A stretch of DNA of 64,000 nt from assembly GCF_003865015.1 (NCBI RefSeq), contig NZ_BHVV01000003.1, positions 62,001 through 126,000 on the forward strand, in the 5' to 3' direction. A program made the translations under genes and the position numbers. Positions within the stretch are counted from its first letter, which is position 1; each line of letters begins with the position of its first letter. Positions 14,275 through 22,005 of this stretch are shown here, in pieces. This stretch comes from Sulfurisoma sediminicola. GTDB lineage: Bacteria; Pseudomonadota; Gammaproteobacteria; Burkholderiales; Rhodocyclaceae. The notes under the pieces are model-generated. The model had not been told where the DNA came from. It worked only from the letters and a program-made list of their open reading frames with translations, and searched no databases.

Positions 14275-17200
14275 TGGGTGCGGAACATCACGTTGGTGAT
14301 CGAAATGCTCTGGTCGTCGCTGGCATTGGCGCCGCGCGCGTTGGTGAAGCCGACGTAAACATTGGCAAACGCGGGACCGGCGACATCGTTGATGACGATG
14401 CCGTTCTGTTCGATGGTGGCCGCAGGCGGAGCGCAGAGCTCCGGCAGGTCGCGGGCCAGATTCTGGAAATCGGCGGTGAGGCAGAAGAAGTCCGTGGGGT
14501 TGCCGATATAGGCTTTCATGTTCAGCGTCGACTGGCGTGTGGCCGCATCATAGCTCCGCCGGAGATCGAGGCGCACATGAATGTCGGTTCCTGTCGGCAT
14601 GTTGGTTGTGGCGATGCCCGGCCGCGGGAAGACGCTTCCGGAGAAGCTGCCGCCTGGGTCGCCAGCCAGGGCGTAGGTGAACTGATAGGGCGCGGTGGTC
14701 GTCGCCGAGGTGACCGTGACGGTACCGTTGTAGGCGGTCGGATAGACGCCGGCAATATTGACCTGCTGGCCGACGACCAGGCCATGGGCGGCTGTGGTGA
14801 CCACGGTGGCGGTCGCCGTGGCCCGCGACCAGCTCGCGCTGTCGATGGTGGTACTGGTCGCGCCAGCGGCGATGACCGTGCTGGTCATGCCGCCGCCGCC
14901 GAATTTCACGCTGCCGCCTGCACTATAGGCCCCGGGATTGGTGGCGAGCGGAATGGTGAAATGCGTCGCATCCGTTACCGCGACGGTGTGGGTGCCGTTG
15001 TATCCCGCGGGCGTCATGCCCGAAATGACGACTGTCTGTCCCGTTGCCAGATAGTGTGGGGCCCTTGTGGTGAAGCTGGCTTGGCCGCTGGACCACGCGG
15101 CGCCGCCGATCGCCTGCACGAGCGGTGCGAGCGCGAGGACGCCCCCCGATGAATAGAAGCCCGGGTCTGTGGTAAGGCGGAAAGTGAAATGCGTCGCATC
15201 ACTGACGGTGACGCCATAGACGCCGTTGTAGCCGGCTGGCGAAACTCCGGAGATGGTAACGAACTGGCCGCTCACGAGGCCATGCGCCGCTGCTGTCGTG
15301 ATCGTCGCCGTGCCGCCGTACGATCCCGACCATGACGCGCCGGCGATCGTGCGCAGGGGTGATGCCACCATGCCACCCGAAACGTATGTGCCCGGGTCGG
15401 CGCTGAGCGCGAAGGTGAAATGCGTTGCGTCGGTAACGGTGACCGAATGGGTGCCGTTCCATTGGGTCGGCGAAACTCCGCTGAGCGTCACAACCTGCCC
15501 GCTGCCGAGGCCATGTGCCGCCGAGGTGGTGACGGTGGCCGTGCCACCACCGGCGCTCGACCAGTTGGCGGCCGAGAAGGTGGCGACATGCGGGTAGTCG
15601 CCGGGGTCCGAGGCGAGGGCGAAAGTGAAGTGCGTGGCATCGGTGGCGGTCACCGTGCGAGTCCCTTTGTAGCCCAGCGGGCTGACGTCGGAGATGACCA
15701 CGCTCTGGCCAGTGGCGAAGCCGTGGGCGGCAGTCGTCGTAATGGTGGAAGTGCCGCCCGCCCAGCGGGCCGCGGCGACATTGGCCGTCGGCGTCGCCGT
15801 CGCGGCGGTGATGCTCAGGCTGCGCGGGTTGAGCGGCTGGCTGCCGTCGCCGGCGACGCCGGTGTTGTGGGTGACGTCGTCGCTGCCGTCCTGCGTGGTA
15901 CTGGACGGCGCCGGGTTGTTGTCGGCGGCGGAACCCCAGTAGTCGAAGGCGTAGTGGTGAGGCGAGCCCGAACAGCCCGAGGGAGGGTCGTTGCGTGTCG
16001 AATTGCACTGCGTGTCGAATTCGAGGGCGAGCTTGGGCGGCCGGATGCCAGCGACGAGGGGCCCGGGGTTGTTGGCAAGTGCGTAGGTGAACCGGGTGCT
16101 GCTCAGAATCGACACGATCGCTTCGTTCGTCACTTCGTAGCCGCGCGGGGAAACGCCGGTGACCGTGACGCTCTGACCGGCCGAGAAGCCGTGCGCCGTC
16201 GCTGTCGTGATGGTTGCGAGTCCGCTGAACGACGACCAGGACCTTCCCGTGACGGCAACTGTCGTCGCGCCGACTGTCGCCGTTCCCGAAACCGGCGCTC
16301 CGGCGTAGCCGAGGCGCGTGCTCGAGGAGGCGCCGGACATCAACGGGTCGATGCTGGTCGGATCGTTGGTAGCGGCGTCCGCCAGCGCGAGCGTGAAGCC
16401 GGGGCCGAGCGTATTGATTCGGTACTTGAAATAGATCCGCAGCTTGCCTTCCTGAAAGCCGGTGTTCGATTGATTGGCGCTTTGCGAGCTGGTATCGAGA
16501 GGCAGCGCCGTCGGATACCAGACGGCGCCCGCACGCGCATAGCCCGTTGCGCTGCCGAGATTGATCGTTGGCGTGCCGCTGGTGGTGACCGATGCCACGG
16601 TGCTGCCGCCGCCCGACGAGGCTACCGTACCCGCGGCGAAGCTCGTGGCATCGCGGGCCAGGGAGGCGAAGCCGCCGGGGAAGAGACAACTGACGAAGTC
16701 GGCGCTCGGCGTCGCCGGAGCATAGGCCTCGTTGCCTGTGAATGCTGTGGCCGCACTATTGAGCAGCCCGAGAGCGCTTTCGAAGTAGTTGCCGAGCGTA
16801 GCCGTCCCCGGGATCTTCTGCGCGCTGGTGCGCGGCTGCCCCGTCGTCGTCCGCCCGGCGAAGGCGAGCGCGCCGCGGCAGTTGGCGGTGCCGCTATTCA
16901 CTAGCAGGCAGGGTGCGTCGACGCTGGAGCAGGTGACGAGACGGAATTGCTCCGACCAGTTCGTGTAGTAGCCCGCGTAAGTCCCGGTGACGATCCCGGC
17001 CGGGGCATCGCCGATGTACTTGCCGGAGAACTGGGGGGTGTAACTACCGACATTGGTCGGCAGGCTCGCGTTGGCGGCGCCGGCATTTGAGGTGATGTCG
17101 GTCTGCATGCGGGCTTCGATGACCGACTTCGCCTCGTTGGCGAGGGTGTTGATCTGGCCAGCCGGAATCGCCGTGGCCGGATTGCCGAAATCGGCGCGTT

Positions 17201-17939
17201 TGATCACGCGGTCGAAGATGTCGGCCGGGGTTACGGCCACGATGTGGTCGTTGCTGGTAGTGCTGCCGGCAGTTCCCGGGGTCAGGGTGATCACCGCGGT
17301 ACCGGGGGTGAAGGCATTGCCACCGTCGAGGTAGGCTGCGACCTCGCTTGGCGTCACGCCGCAGCGATTGGCGGCGGGAGTGCGGCTTTGGCCGGCGAGG
17401 GGCGGGCCGGCGGCGAAGATCACCGCGGCGCCACCACCATCGCCGCTGTCGGGCGTCACGGCCGTTCCGGCGATGGCGAACTGTCCCTGGGTGTCCCAAT
17501 TCAGCGGTTTTGGAAGCGAGGTGCCGTCAGACGATGCCTTGTACCTGCCCGATACCGCATACCAAAGGCAAGTTCCCGAGTCATCACGTAGGTCGGGCAA
17601 GCCGAGTGTCCTGTACGGCAATAGCCCAACGACGGCCTTGCCGTCGGTCCCGCCACAATCAGCCTGCAGCGCATCAGCACTACCATCGCCGTCGGTGTCG
17701 GGACAGGGCAGATAGCCGAAGACGTCGTTGGGATGCGTATCCCGGTAGGTCGCCGCGTAGCCGATCAGCGCTTCCTTGGCCTGATTCAATACCTTAAGCG
17801 TGGCCTCGCTGCGCGCCAGTGGGCGTGAGGCGATCTCGAGTTGGCTGACCGTGGCGAAGACGATGCCGAGTACGAGGAGAACGAGGAAGATCGCCAGCGC
17901 GAATCCGCGCTGCCGGCGACGCTGGTCTCCGGCCATCAT
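14271..17939 (-). CDS. Giant prepilin-like protein with a split L-type lectin domain and six inserted repeats
   Basis: About 1222 residues from ATG 17939, with AGGAAG upstream. The basic N-terminus MMAGDQRRRQRG precedes a single hydrophobic helix (about residues 14-34), as in PilX/MshP-type minor pilins but lacking a perfect processing site. Next come DVFGYLPCPDTDGDG and ALIGYAATYRDT, which resemble the downstream prepilin. The C-terminal half has the strands of a concanavalin A/legume-lectin-like domain: GPGFTLALADA, then PPKLALEFDTQ, HHYAFDYWG, IHVRLDLRRSY and FANVYVGFTNARGA. It is interrupted twice by about 62-residue repeats of the type HGL..GQ.V.ISGVSP.GYNGT..V...DATHFTFAL..DPG: one copy before PPKLALEF and five in tandem before IHVRLDL. 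A tip adhesin role is inference. Confidence 0.72.
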   Translation of the reverse strand: MMAGDQRRRQRGFALAIFLVLLVLGIVFATVSQLEIASRPLARSEATLKVLNQAKEALIGYAATYRDTHPNDVFGYLPCPDTDGDGSADALQADCGGTDGKAVVGLLPYRTLGLPDLRDDSGTCLWYAVSGRYKASSDGTSLPKPLNWDTQGQFAIAGTAVTPDSGDGGGAAVIFAAGPPLAGQSRTPAANRCGVTPSEVAAYLDGGNAFTPGTAVITLTPGTAGSTTSNDHIVAVTPADIFDRVIKRADFGNPATAIPAGQINTLANEAKSVIEARMQTDITSNAGAANASLPTNVGSYTPQFSGKYIGDAPAGIVTGTYAGYYTNWSEQFRLVTCSSVDAPCLLVNSGTANCRGALAFAGRTTTGQPRTSAQKIPGTATLGNYFESALGLLNSAATAFTGNEAYAPATPSADFVSCLFPGGFASLARDATSFAAGTVASSGGGSTVASVTTSGTPTINLGSATGYARAGAVWYPTALPLDTSSQSANQSNTGFQEGKLRIYFKYRINTLGPGFTLALADAATNDPTSIDPLMSGASSSTRLGYAGAPVSGTATVGATTVAVTGRSWSSFSGLATITTATAHGFSAGQSVTVTGVSPRGYEVTNEAIVSILSSTRFTYALANNPGPLVAGIRPPKLALEFDTQCNSTRNDPPSGCSGSPHHYAFDYWGSAADNNPAPSSTTQDGSDDVTHNTGVAGDGSQPLNPRSLSITAATATPTANVAAARWAGGTSTITTTAAHGFATGQSVVISDVSPLGYKGTRTVTATDATHFTFALASDPGDYPHVATFSAANWSSAGGGTATVTTSAAHGLGSGQVVTLSGVSPTQWNGTHSVTVTDATHFTFALSADPGTYVSGGMVASPLRTIAGASWSGSYGGTATITTAAAHGLVSGQFVTISGVSPAGYNGVYGVTVSDATHFTFRLTTDPGFYSSGGVLALAPLVQAIGGAAWSSGQASFTTRAPHYLATGQTVVISGMTPAGYNGTHTVAVTDATHFTIPLATNPGAYSAGGSVKFGGGGMTSTVIAAGATSTTIDSASWSRATATATVVTTAAHGLVVGQQVNIAGVYPTAYNGTVTVTSATTTAPYQFTYALAGDPGGSFSGSVFPRPGIATTNMPTGTDIHVRLDLRRSYDAATRQSTLNMKAYIGNPTDFFCLTADFQNLARDLPELCAPPAATIEQNGIVINDVAGPAFANVYVGFTNARGANASDDQSISITNVMFRTQ
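14630..16245 (-). repeat. Region holding six copies of a ~62-residue protein repeat
   Basis: Six in-frame degenerate repeats of about 190 bp on the minus strand. One copy lies at about 16050-16245 and five in tandem at about 14630-15790. Each encodes a W (as in GASWSG), an ITTAAAHGL-like strand, GQ.V.ISGVSP, a YNGT..VTVTDATHFTF core and DPG.Y..GG. Confidence 0.75.
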
Positions 17940-17949
17940 CACCGACTTC

Positions 17950-18408
17950 CTAGGGCTTGGCCGGGGGAGCGCGATGAACGCTGATCTGCCCCTGCGCCAG
18001 GCCGCCGCTCGATTCCCGCGTGGCGCGATTGATTGCCTCGCCGACCTTGAGCCTGGCCGGCGTTTCTTCGCCGGCCTGCAGCACTGCCTGGCCGGGTTGG
18101 CGCGACCCGAGCTCAGCGGTGACGCCGGCGGGGGCGGCCCGATCGTTCTGGGCACGCCTGTTGATCCAGACGGTGCGCTTGCCAGAGGAGCGGACGACGA
18201 CGCCGTCGAGGCTCATGGTGGCGCCCTCGAGCGTCTGTGTCTCCTGGATGTTGAGCTGGCGCTGGCGTTCGAGGGTGGCGCGCTTTTCTGGGGTGAAGAA
18301 GAGGCGGCCGAGCGTTGTGCCGCCACTGCCGCCATTCTGCGCGGCCGCGGTGCCGCTAACCGCGAGGAGAGCGAGCAGGAGCGGGAGGGACATGCGCTGC
18401 GGTTTCAC
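17950..18408 (-). CDS. MshK-like periplasmic pilus protein
   Basis: A 152-residue protein starting at GTG 18408, which overlaps the previous stop as GTGA. GGGAGAAAAG precedes it. A signal peptide of about 25 residues ends near AAAQ. The body is small and charged; a segment LDGVVVRSSGKRTVWINRR resembles the beta-strand core of PilP/MshK-type proteins that link the inner-membrane platform to the secretin. The family call rests mostly on position, directly after the MshJ/PilO-like gene as in MSHA clusters. Confidence 0.6.
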   Translation of the reverse strand: MKPQRMSLPLLLALLAVSGTAAAQNGGSGGTTLGRLFFTPEKRATLERQRQLNIQETQTLEGATMSLDGVVVRSSGKRTVWINRRAQNDRAAPAGVTAELGSRQPGQAVLQAGEETPARLKVGEAINRATRESSGGLAQGQISVHRAPPAKP

Positions 18409-19028
18409 CTTTTCTCCCGCAAGGTGATCCAGTCGATCTCGCAGTCGGCCTTGAGCTGCGCCTGCACGCCGCGCTCGCTGGTTGCGCCGCGCGGGATGCG
18501 TTCGACCGCGCACTGGCGCACGACGATCAGGGCGCGGACCCGGGCACGAAGATCGGTGAGGAAGCCGAGCAGATCGTCCTCGTGCAGCAGCTGCATCTGC
18601 AACTTCATGGCGCTCGACATGAACTCGTAACCACCACCTGAATTGCCTTCAGGCAGCAGTCCCGCCTCAACCGGTTTCTGCGGCATCAGCTCGTACTGTA
18701 CGTCGATCAGCTTGCGCGCGGCCTTGATCTGGGCGATGCGCTCGATCCAGTCGAGGCGCTGTTCCTCCGTGACGTAGCCGCGCTCGACGAGCTCCTGGTA
18801 GCGGGCGATCCTGGCGCGGATATCCTGTTCCTCGTCGCGGGCGCGGGCGAGCTTGTTGCGGATGTCGCCGCGCTCGGCCTCCACCTTGCGCGCCTCGGCC
18901 TGGGCCGCCTTGGTCAACTGCAAGGCGCCGAAGACGACGGCGGCGCCGAGCAGGGCGAGGATCACCAGGATCACGACGCTCCATTGGATGCGCCGGAAGT
19001 CGGCTTTCGAGAAGGCGCCGGCACTCAT
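18405..19028 (-). CDS. MshJ/PilO-like inner-membrane pilus protein
   Basis: A 207-residue bitopic protein: one membrane helix at about residues 17-36 (VVILVILALLGAAVVFGAL), a coiled coil at about 40-100, and a C-terminal alpha/beta domain. This is the layout of PilO/GspM/MshJ, which forms the inner-membrane alignment complex with PilN-like proteins. The gene shares one base with the MshI-like gene and overlaps the MshK-like gene by 4 bases. Confidence 0.72.
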   Translation of the reverse strand: MSAGAFSKADFRRIQWSVVILVILALLGAAVVFGALQLTKAAQAEARKVEAERGDIRNKLARARDEEQDIRARIARYQELVERGYVTEEQRLDWIERIAQIKAARKLIDVQYELMPQKPVEAGLLPEGNSGGGYEFMSSAMKLQMQLLHEDDLLGFLTDLRARVRALIVVRQCAVERIPRGATSERGVQAQLKADCEIDWITLREKR

Positions 19029-20584
19029 CAGATTCGCCTCCCGATGCGCAGCGAGAACTGTGGGGCCTGGACTTGCGCCATGCCGTCGCCGCTGCTCTTG
19101 ATCGACTTGGCCGAATCGGCCTCGAAGGAATGCTTGAGCACCTGAACGCCGAGATTGCGCGCGCGCAGGTGTTCGACGAAGACGTCGACGGCCGCCCGCT
19201 GGGCGCGTGGATCGGTGGCCAGGGCGAGGGGCAGCTGGGCGTGGAGCTCGACGGATTCGAAGAGGTCGGCGGGTGAAGTCGGCGACGGCACGGTGCCGGA
19301 ACCCGGTGCGACCGGCGCGGTTCCCTGCAGCGTCGCGGCGCCGGCCCGGCCGCCGAGCGCCCAGTCGAGCCGCGTCAATTCGACACGCGGCGATTCCTGC
19401 AGGGCCTGGCTGATGGCGACATACATCGGCTCCGGCCCGTGCGCCTGTCGCAGGATGCGTTCGTAGCGGCCGGTCAGTGCCCGCAGCGCGTCGTTGGAGA
19501 GCGGGATTTTCGGCAAGGCCTGGAGGATCGCGTCATAACGGCCACGCTCGACTGCGGTCATCGCGGCGGTCTCTGCGTTGCGGGCGCCGATCGCCTGGTA
19601 TTCGATCGCGTGGCGTCCCGCGAACAGAAGGCAGGCCGTGAAGATCGTCGCGCCGGTGGCGCGCAATCCGAACCGTATCTGGGCGAGCCGGAAGAAGTGG
19701 CGATCCTCGGCGGGCGCGAACTGCTCGCGCGGCGGCTTGTGTGCCAGCACGTGCAGGAATAGCGCTTCCGCCAGGGCGCTCTGCGGCGGCGTCTTGAGTC
19801 CCAGCCGCGACGAGGCATCGAGCAGGTCGATGAACTGGAAGTGGATCGTATCTGTGTCGATGCAGTTCTCGCGGAAGACCGCGGCTTGCGCGGGGTGTAC
19901 CAGCACGTGGGTGGTCATCTGGTCGGCGCGCCCGATCAGGCGCTGGCCGGTCACGTACTGGTACATCCTTTCGGCCTCGGCGGCGCAGGTCAGCGCCATT
20001 TCCTCTGTGGTGCCGGTGACCAGCGGCGTCAGGCGCGAGAAGGTGACCCGGCCGTTGTCGATCAGCGTCTGGCGCACGCCGGCGCGGGTCGTCGACAGCA
20101 CCATGTAGCGCTGCGCCGGTGCCCCGAGCAGCAGCGGCATGCCGGCTAGTACCATGGGCACGCTGAAAAGGCCGGCGAGGCGCCCCTCGGCCTGGCGCAG
20201 GACGGTGAGCCAGGGCTCGATCTGGGGCGGGCGGGTGAGGGCCGTGAAAAGCATGCGCTCGTCGCGGCGCCCGTCCTTCCTGCGGCCGAGCGACACGGCC
20301 GCGGCGTAGGGCGTGCCGTAGAAATATTGGGAGAGCTTGCGTTGGATCAGCGCTGTGCGGTCCTTGCCCTGGACGTAGGGAACCTCCTCGACCTGGAATC
20401 CCTCCTCGGCGAAATCAACGAGCAGGTAGAAGAGGCTGCGGCGGGCCTTGGCGACGTATTCGCCGAAAGCTTCGAAGCCGCCGGCATTCGGCGCGAACTC
20501 GGCTTCGGGCGACAGGTGGCCGCTGGCCCAGCGGTAGGCCGTCAGGCTCGTTGCGTCGAGAAAGAGCAGGCGGCGGGCGGCCAT
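19028..20584 (-). CDS. MshI-like (PilM/PilN-type) pilus assembly protein
   Basis: 518 residues from the ATG at 20584. Codons further upstream fall in an intergenic repeat and are not used. The N-terminal 300 residues resemble an actin-like PilM/GspL domain (LFLDATSLTAYRW, later QGKDRTALIQRKLSQYFYG). A membrane helix follows at about residues 300-325, then a PilN-like periplasmic part with a coiled coil and a ferredoxin-like end. It would anchor the assembly ATPase side to the MshJ and MshK-like proteins. It is more divergent than the neighbouring GspE and GspF homologues. Confidence 0.65.
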   Translation of the reverse strand: MAARRLLFLDATSLTAYRWASGHLSPEAEFAPNAGGFEAFGEYVAKARRSLFYLLVDFAEEGFQVEEVPYVQGKDRTALIQRKLSQYFYGTPYAAAVSLGRRKDGRRDERMLFTALTRPPQIEPWLTVLRQAEGRLAGLFSVPMVLAGMPLLLGAPAQRYMVLSTTRAGVRQTLIDNGRVTFSRLTPLVTGTTEEMALTCAAEAERMYQYVTGQRLIGRADQMTTHVLVHPAQAAVFRENCIDTDTIHFQFIDLLDASSRLGLKTPPQSALAEALFLHVLAHKPPREQFAPAEDRHFFRLAQIRFGLRATGATIFTACLLFAGRHAIEYQAIGARNAETAAMTAVERGRYDAILQALPKIPLSNDALRALTGRYERILRQAHGPEPMYVAISQALQESPRVELTRLDWALGGRAGAATLQGTAPVAPGSGTVPSPTSPADLFESVELHAQLPLALATDPRAQRAAVDVFVEHLRARNLGVQVLKHSFEADSAKSIKSSGDGMAQVQAPQFSLRIGRRI

Positions 20585-20592
20585 GGTCAGGT

Positions 20593-20708
20593 CCTCGCCG
20601 GGCCGCCCCAAGAGGACCCGCGCCCCCCCGTGGGGGGCAGCGTCCGCAAGGGATACCGTCCCCGATGCTGCGGGGGATATAAGCCGGATCTGCGAGCGTG
20701 GGGGGCCA
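20593..20708. repeat. REP-like intergenic palindromic repeat, copy A
   Basis: A 116-bp intergenic unit that begins CCTCGCCGGGCCGCCCCAAG, has a central C7-GTG-G6 hairpin and ends GCGAGCGTGGGGGGCCA. The same blocks recur at 21926-22002 between the next two genes. GC-rich elements of this form are dispersed in many betaproteobacterial genomes. Confidence 0.7.
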
Positions 20709-20711
20709 TCA

Positions 20712-21914
20712 TCAGGTCTTGAGCTTGGTGATGACGTCGTAGATCGGGCCGAGGACCGCCAGCATGATCCAGCCGAGAATGATGCCGACCACCATGGTCA
20801 TCATCGGTTCGATCATCGCCTGGACGCGCTCGATCGATTCCTTGACGTCGCGGTTGTAGAAATAGCTGACGTTGAGCAGCGCGGTATCGAGGGAGCCGGT
20901 ATTCTCGCCGACGCGCAGCATGCGGATGACCAGCGGCGGGAACAGCCCGACGTTGCGGAAGGCCTCGGTGATGCTCTGGCCGTCCCCGATCATGCCGCCG
21001 ACGCGCTCAAGGCCCTCCTTGATGACGAGGTTGCCCACGGCGGTCTCGGTGGCGCGGATCGATTCGAGCACGGTGATGCCCGAGCCGTACATCATCGCGA
21101 ACAGGCCGGCGAAGCGGGAGAGGATGATCTTGCGCAGGATGTCGCCGATCAGCGGAATCCGCAGCTTGATGCCGTCCCAGCGATAGCGTGCCCGGGGGTT
21201 GGTATGCACCGCGGCAGCGATGGCGACGGCGACGAAGATGGGCAGGCCGATCACGACGTACCAGTAGTTGACGAAGAACTCGGAGGTCGCGATCAGCACC
21301 TTGGTCTGCAGCGGTAGCTGCTGCCCCATGTTTTTGATGAAGCCGGCCATCTTCGGCACCAGGTAGATCATCATGAAAAACGTCACACCAAGCACCACGG
21401 TGCCGAGGAAGGCCGGGTACATGATGAGCTTCTTGGTATGGGCGGCGAGTTCGTCCTGCCACTTGAGGCCCTCGAGCAGGCTCTTGAGCACGTCCGGCAG
21501 ATTGCCGGTGTCCTCGCCGGCACGGATCAGGCTCTGGAAAACGCCGTCGAAGACCCGTGGGTAGTCGCCCATAGCCTGCGACAGGGTGTCGCCGCCTTCG
21601 ATGCTCTCGATCATGCTGGCGATCGTCTCGCGGAACTGCGGGTGGGTCATGCTGTCGCGCAGGTCGGTCATGCCCTCGACGATCGGCACGCCGGCTCGCA
21701 CGAGCTGCTCGAGGTGGAAGCAGAAGTTGATCAGCTCGCGGCGCGGCACCTTGGCGGCGAAGAGGGCGCTGCCCTGCGAGACCGGGTTGCCGTTGATGAA
21801 GTCGAGCCCCATGCGTTTCAGGCGCATCTCGAGGTCGATCGGGTTGATCGCGTCGATGCGGCCGAAGACCACGCGGCCGGCGTCGTTCATGGCCTTGTAG
21901 GCGTAGAGAGCCAC
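20712..21914 (-). CDS. MshG-like type II/IV inner-membrane platform protein (GspF family)
   Basis: About 400 residues from GTG 21914, with GAGGT upstream; codons further upstream lie in the intergenic repeat. There are two GspF domains with their membrane helices. The first contains LEQLVRAGVPIVEGMTDLRD and GDTLSQAMGDYP, and the second SRFAGLFAMMYGSGITVLES. The C-terminal hydrophobic end IMLAVLGPIYDVI is typical. It is the inner-membrane platform on which the assembly ATPase acts. It lies between the ATPase and MshI-like genes, as in MSHA loci. Confidence 0.88.
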   Translation of the reverse strand: MALYAYKAMNDAGRVVFGRIDAINPIDLEMRLKRMGLDFINGNPVSQGSALFAAKVPRRELINFCFHLEQLVRAGVPIVEGMTDLRDSMTHPQFRETIASMIESIEGGDTLSQAMGDYPRVFDGVFQSLIRAGEDTGNLPDVLKSLLEGLKWQDELAAHTKKLIMYPAFLGTVVLGVTFFMMIYLVPKMAGFIKNMGQQLPLQTKVLIATSEFFVNYWYVVIGLPIFVAVAIAAAVHTNPRARYRWDGIKLRIPLIGDILRKIILSRFAGLFAMMYGSGITVLESIRATETAVGNLVIKEGLERVGGMIGDGQSITEAFRNVGLFPPLVIRMLRVGENTGSLDTALLNVSYFYNRDVKESIERVQAMIEPMMTMVVGIILGWIMLAVLGPIYDVITKLKT

Positions 21915-21925
21915 TATGCCTATGA

Positions 21926-22002
21926 CCTCGCCGGGCCGCCCCAAGAGGGCATGCGCCCCCCCGTGGGGGGCAGCGAGCCGACTTTGCGAGCGTGGGGGGC
22001 CA
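21926..22002. repeat. REP-like intergenic palindromic repeat, copy B
   Basis: A 77-bp copy of the repeat at 20593-20708, sharing its start block, the C7-GTG-G6 hairpin and the end block, but with a shorter middle part. It fills the gap between the ATPase and GspF-type genes. Confidence 0.7.
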
Positions 22003-22005
22003 ACA

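Noticed and set aside
14630-15790. CRISPR-like spacing of repeats
   Set aside because: The 190-bp units are in-frame coding repeats with diverged DNA and no short identical repeats or spacers.
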